Source: Elymus sibiricus (taxonomy: Eukaryota > Streptophyta > Magnoliopsida > Poales > Poaceae). Taken from it: a stretch of DNA of 64,000 nt. The position numbers and the translations under genes were made by a program. The notes beneath the pieces were generated by a model. The model was not told where the DNA came from. It was given only the letters and a program-made list of their open reading frames with translations, and did no database searches. Below are positions 1-11,800 of the stretch, one piece after another (position 1 is the stretch's first letter; every line of letters begins with the position of its first letter). The DNA lies in the NCBI GenBank assembly GCA_039707655.1, contig CM077670.1:141340001-141404000 (forward strand), written 5' to 3'.

Positions 1-1122
1 GTTCATGACCCGTAGCCAACATCTCGGTTCCTGGGGGAGGTCTGTGCACATAGGGACTAGGCAATCAGACTATGGTGGCTTTATGACTTTCACTTAGTCA
101 TAGGAGTTTGACGGTGGGGACCGATGACGAGCCCCCAGTGAGTAAAGTGGTCGGCTTAGTCAGCCAAGGTCTATGCCCATGCCAACTTCGGCCCATTCGA
201 GGAAGAAGCCCTTCATTTGACACGGGTGTTCTCTAACGACACATCGCTTGACGCGGTCTTCGGATGGCCGACCAGTTTTCGCTTACCTAGATAGTCAGTC
301 TTCGGCTTTCTCCACTGAGGTGCTCTGCCAGTTAAACTAGCGCCACTATCACAGTGGTTCTCCCATTACACCCTTAGCCGAATTTGTTGGGAACGTAAGG
401 GGTACACATAGGAGCCGGGCAACCCAACTATTGACCAAAATCTAGGTTCGAAATTGATGCATATAGTGCAACATCCGAGATGCCGAGTACTTTGGACTTT
501 TGTTTCAGGGTGTAAAATCGAAACCCTTTAGCAATTGTATCTTGAAGATGTGGGCAGTGCTTGTAAGAAAATGCATTTGAAAACATTTATGGGTACGATT
601 TCTTTATTTCCAAGCTTTACATGCCAAACATTTGAGGAAAGGAACTAAGCAAGATACAATGCGTGTAAAGATAATGAGGGAGAAACTAAAAGAAAATAGG
701 GCGGATCATGTCATCGGGTCTATGAGCCCGGGCCGCTTCCTGCCGCACATCTGCGTCTCTGTGCTGTTGACCAGCTCGTCCTCATTGATAGCGGGGGTTG
801 GTATTGGTAACGTGCAGCTTCGGCCAAGCATGCGCTTGATGCGTCCATTGGTCGATCCCTTCGAAGAGGTCTACAACTGTTAGTTGTGTGGTTGAAGCCA
901 CATGCGCATGCTAATATTGGCTAGCTCTTTGACAGAACCCTGCTGATATACGAGCCCAAGGCATCGTCGCTGCTCGGTCTAGCCAAGCCGACATCTCCAT
1001 TATCGTGGCTCCTCTACAACCCAGGAAATTTTCAGTGCGAAGTTTTGCACCCTGGGGACGTAGTGCCCCTTCCAAGGGAGGCGCGCGAGGAGCCCGTACC
1101 CCTACTTGGGGTGGGGAGGTGC
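1..1122 (-). other. Non-coding 3' internal region of element T
   Basis: No open reading frame with recognisable polymerase motifs is present. The segment reads as the untranslated region between protease and the 3' LTR of a non-autonomous Tat-type element. The 3' LTR itself is not reached inside the window. Confidence 0.45.
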
Positions 1123-1881
1123 CTATCCGAGGTCAACTGGCACAGCCCGCGTATGCTTCGAAGAGCTGGGGGTGCGCTTACCGCCACGGGCGGCCTCCTC
1201 GGATGCCTGTACCTCGGTTGCGAAAGCCGCAGTCTGCTCTTCCGTTCGGAGAGAGCATTCGGTGTTACCATTTACTGTAATAACGCCATTGAGTCCCGGC
1301 ATCTTGAGCTTAAGATAAGCGTAATGCGGGACTGCATTAAAGCAGGCGAATGCGGTGCGTCCTAGGAGCGCATGGTATCCGCTGCGAAAAGGTAGGATGT
1401 CGAAGATTAGCTCTTCGCTCCTGAAGTTCTCGGGTGATCCGAATACTACCTCCAGGGACACGGTTCCTGTGCAGGGAGCCTCGACCCCTGGTATTACACC
1501 TTTAAAGGTGGTGCTGGTAGGCTTAATCCGAGATGAGTCAATCCCCATCTTCTGTACTGTGTCCTCATAGATCAGGTTAAGGCTGCTTCCTCCGTCCATA
1601 AGGATGCGTGTCAGGTGAAAACCATCGACGATCAGGTCTAGGATGAGTGCGGCCAATCCGCCATGCCTGATGCTTGTCGGATGGTCATGTTTGTCAAATG
1701 TGATCGGGTAAGCCGACCACGCATTGTACTTCGGGGCCACAGGCTCTAACGCGTAGATGTCCCGAAGTAGGCGTTTCCTCTTCCTCTTGGGGATGTGGGT
1801 AACGTAAATCATGTTTACTTCTGTTACCTCATTAGGAAACTTCTTTTGGCCTCCATTGTTTGGCCGCTGAGGTTCATCCAC
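1123..1881 (-). pseudogene. Aspartic protease domain of element T
   Basis: About 252 residues. The retroviral-type aspartic protease signature is M-D-G-G-S-S near residues 95-100, with D96 as the presumed catalytic aspartate, and the matching flap-distal LLGR is at about 172-175. The frame follows gag: an in-frame TAA at 1909-1911 separates it from the last gag residues. The frame shown opens without an ATG (GTG at 1881), as expected for a domain cleaved from a Gag-Pro polyprotein rather than an independent gene. The protein stops at 1123 without entering a reverse transcriptase domain. It would process the polyprotein in the virus-like particle; this copy is separated from gag by lesions and is probably non-functional. 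Confidence 0.75.
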
Positions 1882-1939
1882 ATCTTCGCTGCGATTTTGG
1901 GTTTTATGTTAACCCTCTGTCGCTATCTTGCCGGCCTGC

Positions 1940-4357
1940 TTAGACCCAGCAATTCCTGTTGGTGTGGGTTGCTGGTTTTTCTTGAGTGCCATGAATTTGG
2001 CACGGTCGATCCTGGATCTTATCAAGCTGGCTCGGCCCATCCTTGTTCCCTTTAAAGGGCTTTCTTTTCTGTCCGGATCGAGGTCCGGTGAAGCCTGCAT
2101 TGACTGCCGCATCTTCTGTGTCGCTTCCGCCGTTTCTATGCCTGCGCTTATTTTTGTTGCGCTTAGGCTTGCCGTTGGCATCGCGAGTCTCCGAGGTACC
2201 TGCCTCTCCATCGTGAGTGCTGCGGGCCAACCAACTGTCCCCTACCACGCAAAAGCGGGTCATGAGTGAGGTTAGGGCTCCCATGGTCCTTGGTTTGTCC
2301 TGGCCGAGCTGGCGGGCGAGCCACTCATCTCGGATGTTGTTTTTGAATGCAGCGATGGCCTCGGTGTCTGAGCAGTCTATGATCTGGTTCTTTTTAGTAA
2401 GAAACTGGTTCCAGAATTTCCGAGCTAATTCGTCGGGCTGCTGAGTGACACGGCTGAGGTCATCGGCGTCCGGAGGTCGGACGTAGGTTCCTTGGAAATT
2501 TGCCCTGAAGGCGTCTTCAAGAGCTTCCCAGCTTCTGATGGAGTGGGGTGGTAGGGTATTCAGCCAGTGTCTTGCCGGCCCCTTTAGCTTGAGCGGCAAG
2601 TACTTGATGGCATGGAGGTCATCTCCATTGGCCATTTGTATATGGAGAAGAAAGTCTCCAATCCATACAGCTGGGTCCGTGGTGCCATTGTAAGATTCTA
2701 TGTTGATAGGTTTAAACCCATCGGGGAACTGGTGTTCCATTACCCTGTCTGTGAAACAGATCGGGTGGGCTGGCCCTCGGAACTGAGTTGTATCGTACCA
2801 GGCTTCGGGAGAGAACCGGGTATGAGTTTGATCTCGGGCACGGCCGTTCCTGTCCAACCAGGCGTCGTAGTCGTTGTGCCCGGCCGGAGCGCGTCCTCTT
2901 GATCCATAAATGGACCGAGGTGGCGCCCGGTTTGCCTCTATCTGACGTCGAATGTCCTGCGGGTCAAGATAGTCCACAGGGTCCTTGCCATGATGGCGTG
3001 GAGCTAGTTGGGTGTGGAAATCTTCCCGTGCGTGCCTGTCACGTCCTTGAGGGGGGCAGTCAGGTGCCTCGGCGGTTAGTTCATCATCGAATTCAGGCAG
3101 TAAACGCCTGCATGGATAAGATTTAGGCGCACTGCGGCGCCGTTCTTCGAGGTCTTGCTCGGCCGAAAGTATTTCAACCCACTTGTCGTTGAGCGCGTCC
3201 TTGTTAGCATGTAGCTGCTGCTGCTTGCACTTCATGCTTCAGGCGGTGGTAACTAGGCGCCGCCGAAAGCGTTCCTGCTCAACAGGGTCCTCGGGGACTA
3301 TGAAGTCCTCGGTGCCGAGGCTTACATCCTCCTCAGATTCCGGCATGTAATTGTCATCGGCCCCTTCAAAGAGGTCGTCGAGATCCGGGTCCCTGGGGAT
3401 GCCTTCGGGGTTGACGGGGCATTCCGGGGAGACTTGAAGGTTCTCCCCTTGGTCTTCTGCGTCATTGGCCGCCGTGTCGGCGGTAAGGTTGTTCCCGCTG
3501 GGCTCCCCATTAGTACCCCTTCTGCGTCTTAGCCTACTCCTTGGAGGGGAGTTGGGAGTGTTGACCATGTACACATCGTATGTAGATGTTGCTTTCCACC
3601 TGCCGGTGTTAGTAGGCGGCAAGGTGTTGTCCGTAGGGCTGCCGACATCTTCATCCATGTCGGTTGCCTCGTCGTAGTCTAGCACGTCAGTTAAATCGTC
3701 GATAGTGGCGACTAGATGGGTGGTGGGTGGGATGTAAATTTCTTGATCGTTGGCTTTAAGTCCAATCTTGTCATAAACCGAGGAGTTCGAAATTGACAAA
3801 CTTTGGATCCAGTCAAGCATCTCATTAAGGTGAGATAGCTCCTCGGGGTTCATGGTCTGGCCATAAGCTGGATCAACTCGCAGCGGCATGCCTGATGCAT
3901 TTTCTGCCGTACGAGGAAGCGGGGTGGATTCAAGATCCGCCGCCGGGATCGGTTCTAAGCCCGATTTGGTGCTCCCGGCCGAACTCTGATCCACGTCGGA
4001 GTCAGGTACCGCAACAGGGTTATCCGAGGAGGGGGGAAGTTCCTCCATAGCCCCCGGTGGTGTTGGGGGGCATGATTTGTGGTCTTCAGCGGAGATCCAT
4101 TCCGAGGTCGAACCTTTGGAGTTTTCTAGATCCGAAATCCGGCCGGGGGTCCAGCCTGATAAGATGAGCTCACCGCGGGAGTCCGAGGTGTACTCCAGAC
4201 CTCCGAAGGCGACGATCTGATCATGGGCGTAATTCTCGACGGTGGCCAAGTGGCCTGTCGAGTCGGCGCAGAAGATCATGCTGCCGGACACAAAAAGTTG
4301 GCCGGGGACGTAGGTGTCCCCCCAGCCATTGTCGTAGTTGATCTGCAGATGAGCCAT
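1940..4357 (-). pseudogene. Gag polyprotein of element T, interrupted
   Basis: The likely start is the ATG at 4357 (MAHLQINYDNGWGDTYVPG), 46 bp inside the 5' LTR. A 372-residue acidic, low-complexity N-terminal part ends at a TGA (3239-3241). The same frame resumes at once and runs to 1940, so the two pieces were one gag reading frame. The second part holds the capsid-like core (YNGTTDPAVWIGDF ... GPARHWLNTLPP) and a C-terminal CxxH...HTNRxCW zinc-binding-like motif. Near 1940 the frame is lost: the sequence TGGGTCTAAGCAG is two bases short of the frame that continues into the protease. The product would form the retrotransposon particle. Homology to plant Retrotrans_gag is by eye. Confidence 0.75.
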
Positions 4358-4383
4358 CGATCTTTTGTGATCACACAGCGGAA

Positions 4384-4401
4384 CTCTCAATGAAAGCACC
4401 A
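4384..4401 (-). promoter_or_regulatory. Probable primer-binding site of element T
   Basis: One base inside the LTR the minus strand reads TGGTGCTTTCATTGAGAG. It starts TGG, as tRNA-complementary primer sites do, and has the right position; the tRNA is not identified. Confidence 0.4.
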
Positions 4402-4402
4402 G

Positions 4403-4892
4403 TGTCGGTGTAAAAACCGGCAGACATCTGGGTAGGGGGTCCCGAGCTGTGGATCTCAGACAGATGGCAATGGGAACAGGGAGACGATGTTTACCCAGGT
4501 TCGGGCCCTCTTGATGGAGGTAAAACCCTACGTCCTGCTCTTGTTTATATTGATGGAGAAGTATCAAGTACAGAGTTAATCTACCTCGAGATCGTATGAT
4601 CTAGTCCTAAGGCTAGGTGAATGAGATTGTGTTGAGGTCCCCTCTATGGGCTAAACCCTTCCGCTTATATACATGCCGAATAGGGTATCTAGGGTTACCA
4701 AGGTCGGTATCTAGGCGAGGAGGTAGTAGGGGAAGTCTTGGAGTATACGTCAAGTCTTTGGCAGACGTAATCTTGTTCTTCCTTCTTGCATGCATCTTCC
4801 GGAGTCCATCTTGATAAGAATGAGGGCCCATTGGCCCAGCCCGAGGAGTACGGGCCGACTAGGTTGGTACCCCCTAGTCCAGGACACCGTCA
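4403..4892 (-). repeat. 5' LTR of element T
   Basis: 490 bp, reading TGACGGTG...CACCGACA on the minus strand, so bounded by TG...CA. It contains a TATA-like TATATAAG on the minus strand at 4664-4671 and lies directly upstream of the gag leader. The right flank CCAGG is half of the target duplication. Confidence 0.75.
4664..4671 (-). promoter_or_regulatory. TATA-like box in T LTR
   Basis: TATATAAG on the minus strand, in the middle of the LTR, in the orientation of the element's genes. Confidence 0.45.
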
Positions 4893-4969
4893 CCAGGGTC
4901 ACCTCTGGGGAAATAGGTGCGGGATACTCTTTTATGTTCCAATACCGGATCAATAAAAAGGAGATATCA
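4893..4969 (+). repeat. Right end of A1 5' LTR
   Basis: 77 bp ending ...GATATCA, with an AATAAAAA polyadenylation-like signal at about 4952. The terminal ATCA pairs with TGAT at the start of the 3' LTR. The rest of this LTR was displaced by T. Confidence 0.65.
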
Positions 4970-4980
4970 AGCCCTTTTTC

Positions 4981-4998
4981 TGGCGCCATTGCCGGGGA
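4981..4998 (+). promoter_or_regulatory. Primer-binding site of A1 (tRNA-Asp type)
   Basis: TGGCGCCATTGCCGGGGA, one base different from the usual TGGCGCCGTTGCCGGGGA complement of tRNA-Asp. It lies 11 bp after the LTR end. Confidence 0.8.
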
Positions 4999-5136
4999 GG
5001 AGTTTAGTATTCCTAGTCTTTGTGTTTAGAGTTTTTGTTGAAGTTAATTTTTAGTTTTTGTTTTTACTTTTCTGTTTTTATTTTATGTTTTTATTTTTGC
5101 ATGTCTTGTTCATTGAGAAAAACTAAAAATATTACT

Positions 5137-7007
5137 ATGGCTCGTAATCTTGGGAGTTTTGCTACTCCCAGCAACAACTTCATGTGTGAACCTATAGCAC
5201 AACCTGAGGTAGCAGCCGTTGAGTATGAGATTAAACCGAACTTAGTTTCCATGGTTCAACAAGACCAATTTGGAGGCTCTGCTTCTGAGGATGCCGGTAT
5301 GCACTTACACAATTTCACTGAATTGTGCAACATGACACGCATAAAGGATTATGATCCTGACGCATTGAAATTGCGTCTATTTCCTTTCTCCTTGAGAGGA
5401 AAGGCTAAGTAATGGCTTCTTGCACTACCTAAAGGCAGTATTATTTCTTGGGATGATTGTTGTAGTAAATTTTTATCTAAGTTTTGCCCACCTGCAAAGA
5501 TTATGCAATTACGTTCTCAGATTACAAGTTTCAAGCAGGAAGAACATGAGCCACTAGTGCTTGCATGGGATAGAATGAAGGAAGCTTTAAGAAACTGTCC
5601 CAATCATGGAATGGAGGAATGGTTAATCCTTCATATGTTTTATAATGGCTTGAATCATATGTCAAAAACTATGCTTGATACAGCTGCAGGAGGAACAATC
5701 ATGGGAAAGCCCATAGAAGATGTCAAGAAACTACTAGATGATATGCAAGAAAACCATGCCCAATGGCATGTTGAAAGGACCACCACTAAAAGAGTGAATG
5801 CCATGGAAGAAAGTAACACGGAGTTGACAACCAAGCTTGAAGAACTTATCTCCGTGATAAAAGGTAAAGAAGAGGTAAACGTAAATGCCATCACTAATGA
5901 AGAAACTAGTGATGTGAATTTTATTGCTCGTAACAGCTATAATCCTAATTGGAAAAATAATGGATATGCTCCTAGACTTCCTTATCCTAGTAATGGAGGA
6001 GCATCCAATAATTTTAATGGAGCTAATGCTAGCAATAGAAATACTCTTGAAGAAACTCTTAAAAGTTTTATTGCTAGTCAGACTGAGCAGAATGAGAACT
6101 TCAAGAATATCTTGAAGAATCATGATAACTTACTTGGTCAATTGACCAGTAAGATTGTTGGACTAACAAATGATGTGCAGGTACTTGGAGGAAGATCCAA
6201 GAATATGGAGGCACAAGTAGCTAAAATAGCAAAGAGCCAAACACTAATTTTGGCTAAGTTTGCAGGTAAACAGGAGCCTAACCCGATTGAAGAAGTTAAA
6301 ATGATGAGAAGCAACGAAGAGAAAGTTGAAGTGCTTAACACAAGCCATGTGCCAGAGTACAATTATACCGTTGCAGATTTTGTGAAGATGATATCCATGA
6401 AGTATCCACTACCGGAGGTAACTAATAATGATGCATATAATGTCTTTGTTGAACAAGTTGTAGCCAAGGTACGTGAACTTGATGATGAAAGGTAAAAGCT
6501 CTACAGTAAGTTACCAGCTAAGCAAGACGATGCTTTTGAACCTACAATAGAAATTGAGATATGTTTGAATAAATTCAGTGCTTTATGCGATCTAGGGGCA
6601 AGTGTTTCCACTATCCCCAAATATGTTTATGATAGTCTCAATCTCGGTCCTTATGTTAATACCGAGATCATTTTGAATATGGCTAATTCTACTTTTACTC
6701 AGGCAGTAGGCATCAAGCATGGTGTTATAGTTCAAATTAAAGATTGCCCTGTCATGATTGATCTTATCATAGTAGATATGCCTGAAGATCCTATTGCCCC
6801 AATAATTCTCGGTAGACCTTTCTAAGGACTATCAAAGCTGTGATTAATGTGTTTGAGGGGAATGTTAGATTTGATTTACCCGCTAAAGATCCTTTTGTAA
6901 GACGTTTCCCCAGGAAAAAGAAAATGAAGACCTACTCAGGAGAAGGCATCATTGTGAATGCCAGAAGCTATGGTCTCGATGTGTCTTCACCACTACGGTC
7001 GAGCTAA
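5137..7007 (+). pseudogene. Gag-protease of A1, broken by three lesions
   Basis: The ATG at 5137 begins MARNLGSFATPSNNF. One frame runs through in-frame TAA codons at 5410-5412 (after LRGKAK, before WL) and 6493-6495 (after ELDDER); both are one C-to-T change from CAA. The core (LRLFPFSLRGKAK, then WDDCCSKFLSKFCPP) matches plant Retrotrans_gag. A glutamine-, asparagine- and lysine-rich middle (about residues 220-400) is probably coiled. A protease-like segment follows (LCDLGASVSTIP ... IILGRPF), with DLGA in the active-site position. One base is missing after GGTAGACC (about 6816), which shifts the frame to a TAA at 6823; with that base the frame continues to TAA at 7005-7007. Polymerase is absent. 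Particle formation could only be supplied in trans. Confidence 0.8.
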
Positions 7008-8027
7008 CGGACCGAAAACAAGCGCTTCGTGGGAGGCAACCCATGCGAATAAAGTAGACAAGTAAGTTTTTATTTTTGTTTCAATAAAAAAGAGTGATTG
7101 AAGTTCTATATGAAGAAGTAAGTTTGGAAGAGTTTTTCTAGTGAAGGCTTTGCGATGTGCAAGTTAAATTACGTGTTGAATCGATGTTTGGATGCCTAGA
7201 AATATATCTATGTGTTGTCTTGGAATTAACCTTGCAGGCGAGCAAAGAAAAAGAAAAGTTTCGAAAGAAACAGATCAAAAGACGGCGTTTAAAACGACCG
7301 CAAGCGGTCGCATGAACGGTCACATGACCTGTGGGAGGTTCCAGCGCAAAATAACCAGAGGCAGCAAAAGAAAAGACGGTGTTTACAACGGGCACGAGCG
7401 CCCGTATGAGCAGGCGTTTAACTCTTTTGCAGAAAATGAAGAGAATTCCAGAGCGTTCGGCGGCATTCCAAACGGGCGCATGCGCCCGTCCAAGCGGCCG
7501 TTTGACACCATCAACCAGAAGTAGAAAAAGAACAGAATGAACGACGGCATTTTAAATGGGTGTTGTTGGTCGTATGAGTGGTCGTTTGATATGAGCACAG
7601 ACTCAGGTAAGTCATCAGGGAGAACGACGGTGTCCCATGCGGGCGCTTGCACCCGTATGAGCGGTCGTTTCGCCTCCTGGCGGCCACAATAAGCCCGAGG
7701 AAGAAGGTAAATCTTTCCCATCTCTCTCTTTTCTTCTTTTCTTCCTCCAAACCCTAGCAAAACTTCGCCCGATCTCTCTACTCGCTCGATTTCAGTACAA
7801 ATCCTTCCGTGTGATCGATCTACAGTATTGTTCTCCTCCGATCCCCAAGTTATTTTTCACGAATCCATGTTCTACATGCCTAGCATTGCCATGACTAGGA
7901 GATGCATATTTTTGATTCAAATTTGAGTTTGGCTTGGATTCGTTGATGTTTTTAGAGGAGTATGACGTTATGATTACCGTAGGATCAATATTGCTTAAAT
8001 GTATTGGACTAAAAAATTGTTTTGTAG
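7008..8027 (+). other. A1 spacer between protease and second ORF
   Basis: About 1 kb without coding potential, in the place where reverse transcriptase and integrase would lie in a full Athila element. It begins with a purine-rich stretch and contains the palindromic repeat array described separately. Confidence 0.55.
7283..7680 (+). repeat. Five imperfect palindrome-bearing repeats in A1 spacer
   Basis: Five units of roughly 75-95 bp. Each has a purine-rich lead with GACGGYRTT, then an inverted repeat of the form ACGGGCGCANGCGCCCGT, then TATGAGCGGTCGTTTG-like sequence. The clearest palindromes are near 7293-7308 (CGACCGCAAGCGGTCG), 7388-7405 and 7471-7490. The fourth unit (about 7556-7590) is degenerate and the fifth is near 7638-7670. 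A sixth copy is in the 3' LTR (15468-15505). The stems would form stable hairpins in DNA or RNA. Confidence 0.7.
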
Positions 8028-8877
8028 ATGTTTACACGGAGGTCTTCTCGCGTACGCGGTGCTTCGAGTTCATCCACCTCACTGCCACAACAAGTTTTCA
8101 CTCAGGGGATCATCTTCACCGACCGTGAAGCTAGAAGAAAGCTTAGGCAACGAAGCTCAAGGAAGATCAAAGCAACCAAGTGGGCTTGCGCGAATACACT
8201 CGCCAAGCTAGGTATTACCCAAGATTTCAATTTGCTTTGTCATAATGCCGGGTTGCACCATTTTGTTTATCAGGGACGTGAGACATATGAACGCATGATG
8301 CTTGAGTTTCTTAGTACTCTCTCGCATAATGTTGGTTTGATGCCCAATGCATATGAGGATGAGAGGATCACTTTCCGTCTCCTGGACCAAGACTTCAACA
8401 TCACTTTTGAAGAGTGGTGTGATTACTTCGGCTTCACCAACATTGATGATGACATCCGCCATGTTTATGATTACACTGATCCGCACCTGAGGCAAACCTT
8501 TAATTTGATGAGCACGCCAGGCTCAAGAGCTAGTTGCATTGAAAGTCCTGCTATATGTTATTTCTATTATGTTATCACTAACTCATTGCAGGCACGAGGA
8601 GAAGTTTCTAAGGTAAATGATGAGAACATGCTAGTTCTCGGGAAAGCAGCAAACCTTGACGTCGGTTATTCGCCCAACCTAGGGGCAATACTTTTGCTAC
8701 ACCTCGCGCATCAAGCAAATCATGCACAAGGAGATATCATGTGTGGAGGAGTGATCACCATGTTGGCCAACTCCCTTGGTCTCAACTACAATCACCTTCG
8801 CCCCATTGTCGGTAACACCCTTGTTAATATTCATGTTCTTACTAGAGCTAGAATGGTAGTGGTTCGTAATGGCCATC

Positions 8878-11800
8878 TGTCACGCCCAATATGTGATCCT
8901 ATTCTCGAGGAACTCGGAGGCCCCACCAAGAGTGGAAACATATATTGGAGACGCTTGCAAGGTGGATATCATTACATCGTACCACATACATAATAGATGG
9001 GGATACAAACAAATACATACAATCATCACATGAATACATCAATACATAACAAACATCATACAGAAGGGCAGCATCCGACTACGGATGAAATCAATCGAAA
9101 AGAAGAACGACATCCACCCTGCTAGCCCAGGATGCCGACCAGGAACCTATCCCAAGATCGACGCAGAAGAAGAAGCAGAGAAGAACTCCAAAGGCAAACG
9201 AACATCGCTCTCACGTCAGATCATCGCATTTCCTGTACCTGCAGCTGTTGTTGTAGTAAACTGTGAGCCACGAGGACTCAGCAATCTCATAACCATGGGT
9301 AGCAAGACTATCAAAGCTTAAATGGGTATGGAAGGGGTAAAATGGTGAGGTTGCAGCAAGCACTAAGCATTATATGGTGGCTAACTTACGAGTACAAGAA
9401 TAAGAAGAGCATCTACGCAAAACGGTCGCAAACTACAAATGATCACAAAGTGATCCTGAACACCTACTTGCGAGTCAAACATAACCCCACCGTGTTCTCT
9501 TCTCGAACTTCCTCGAAAAGAGACGATCACGGTTACGCACGCGGTTGGTGTATTATAATTAGGATTTAGTGTCAAGTTCTCTACAACCAGAGGTTATAAA
9601 TATCCAAGTGCCACATAACCGCGGGCGCGGCTTCGCGTAAGATTTAACCCTGCATGGGTGTTCCAACATGGCCCATCATAAGCCTACACAAGCTGCAGTG
9701 GAAATACCTCAACCTCGAGATAGCCCAAAGTATCCTCGGAATCCCGGTGCACAAGACATTTCGACAATGGTAACACAATTCCAGCAAGACCTCCCGGCGT
9801 GCCGACACCCTAATAGTAGCCGCGCGTATCTCATCTCAGGCCACGACCGGATGGGACAAGCTACGAGTTAAACCAGAACCTCGAGTTTCCTCGTGGTGGC
9901 CCCGCAGGCTGCCCGGTTCAGACCAACACCATCGGCACTGGCCCACCTGTATTATGTTGAATTAAAAGAATCCTTGGGTTCATGACACCCTATGCCAATT
10001 AATTATTTAGTTCAGTATTATTATGTTGGCAAATGTTAAAACCAATGTTGGGCCTTGCTAGAAGCGGTTATTCAAAGCGAACTATCAAGAGGGTCCCATT
10101 CCCCTGAGCATGTTAGGAACGCTAAACATGGATCATAACACCAGCATTACAGAAACTAGGGCGGCTTGAGTGGAACAAAACACTAGGCAAAAGGCCGAGC
10201 CTTCCACCCAATACCAAGTATATAGATACATTAATTAAATAAAAGATATTGTGATATCCCAACATATCCATGTCCCAACATGGAACAACCCGCAAGAGCA
10301 CCTGCAACTAGCAACGCTATAAGAAAGGGGCTGAGCAAAGCGGTAACATAGCCAAACAACGGTTTGTTGGGTAAGGGTGGTTAGAGGTTGTATCATGGCA
10401 TATGGGAGGCTGACATATATGTGGTAGGAAGCGCGACATAGCGATAGCATCGAGACAACTAGCAGCAAAGATAGTAAAGATATCCAGGGTCATGATCATA
10501 TTGCCTGAAATCCCGCTAGGAAGAAGACCGAATCCATGAAGAAGACGAACACGCGTAGTCGAACGAATCCTCACACTTCGTAACATAACCGGGACTATCG
10601 AGTGAAGCACAACCGGAAAGAAGGAAACAACATGGTAAACACACAAGCATAAACATGGCATGATGCACAACCAAATATGATGCATGTCAAGTTTAAAGAT
10701 GCATGGCATGGCAAAGATGCAACAAACAACTACTACACATTAAGTGAAGCTCAATATGCAACGAGTTGCATATTGACGAAACTCCACAATCAATTACTTA
10801 ATTCACTCCCGTTTATGTACTCAACAAGATTAAATGTTGTTAAACATGGCAAGAGGTGAAGCATAGTTAATCTACCTATCTAGGCAATTTAAATGAGGCC
10901 GGAAACAACACAAAACAATTCCGGAAAATCCCCATATGTAAATTTCGAATTTGGTACTGTTCTGCCTAAAACACAATTTTAATGTTGTTAAACAGTAGAA
11001 GAAAATGCACCATGATAATCTACACATTCTTCTACCCCATTTACATATAAAGTTCATTTAATTCGGAGCTACGGTTATTTAGTTATGAAATAAATCATTT
11101 TAGCATGTCATTTATGCAATTTAATGCAAACTACAATTTTAAATGTTTTTAACATGCATGAGAATGACATATTCAAGTTGTATGCAATTTTAATGAAAAC
11201 ATAGGCATATATCAAGATATGAGGCAATTGTCGCCATGGCGGAAAGAAATGGGTGCCACAGCGGCGATAACGGAAATGGTGCCACGGCAACATACCGGTT
11301 CCGATAACTCGTTGAGATACCGGTGCAAAGTAGGAACAAGTGGGGGGTGATGGAAACGTGCAAGAGCAACGGGGAGTGATCCCGGATACCGGGTGTCCCA
11401 CGTGACGGTCGCATGGCAAAGAGGAATGTGCAAGAGTCAATCCGGTCACGATGCAAACATAGGGTGCATCTCATACAACACACATGCATTCGTCCACGGG
11501 CGTCGTCTCGGGGGTTATACCTTCAAAGCGCGCAATTCGGAGCGGATCGAGTCGGTGCGGAGTAGTTGTGCACGACGACGGTAGAGGAAGTAGTGGTACT
11601 ATGCGTCGGTCGTCGTGGAAGTAGTGGTTCAAGTTCCGGAAGCAGTTTCACGGCGATGGTGGTCGAACTTGGCGTTCCGGAAGGGTACTTGTGGTCTTCC
11701 GAGCACTTGTGTCATCGTAGGAACTTGACGAATCTGAGTCCTTCGGGGTCGACAGAAGTCGAACTTGACGCTTATGGTCCACGGATCTTCGTGTCGGTAG

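Larger units (their letters stand above)
1..4892 (-). mobile_element. Element T: partial Ty3/Gypsy retrotransposon (Tat/Retand type), 3' end outside the window
   Basis: Reading on the minus strand, the element starts with a 490-bp LTR (4403-4892), followed by a leader, a long gag, a protease and about 1.1 kb of non-coding 3' sequence that runs off the left edge. No reverse transcriptase, RNase H or integrase motif is visible in any frame, so this copy looks non-autonomous or internally deleted. The right end is flanked by CCAGG (4893-4897), and the same five bases sit before a second T-like LTR end at 16485-16489. Gag and protease resemble the Tat-like Gypsy elements that are abundant in Triticeae; the exact family was not checked. 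Confidence 0.8.

Noticed and set aside
319..344. tRNA-like D-arm on the minus strand (GCTAGTTTAACTGGCAGAGC)
   Set aside because: No matching acceptor stem, anticodon arm or GGTTCRANTCC T-arm at proper spacing; it lies in the 3' region of element T.
1045..1365. 106-codon plus-strand frame
   Set aside because: Shadow opposite the T protease region, no motifs.
8878..8993. C-terminal extension of the A1 second ORF
   Set aside because: This is the start of S1 read by chance in frame; the true continuation is at 13243.
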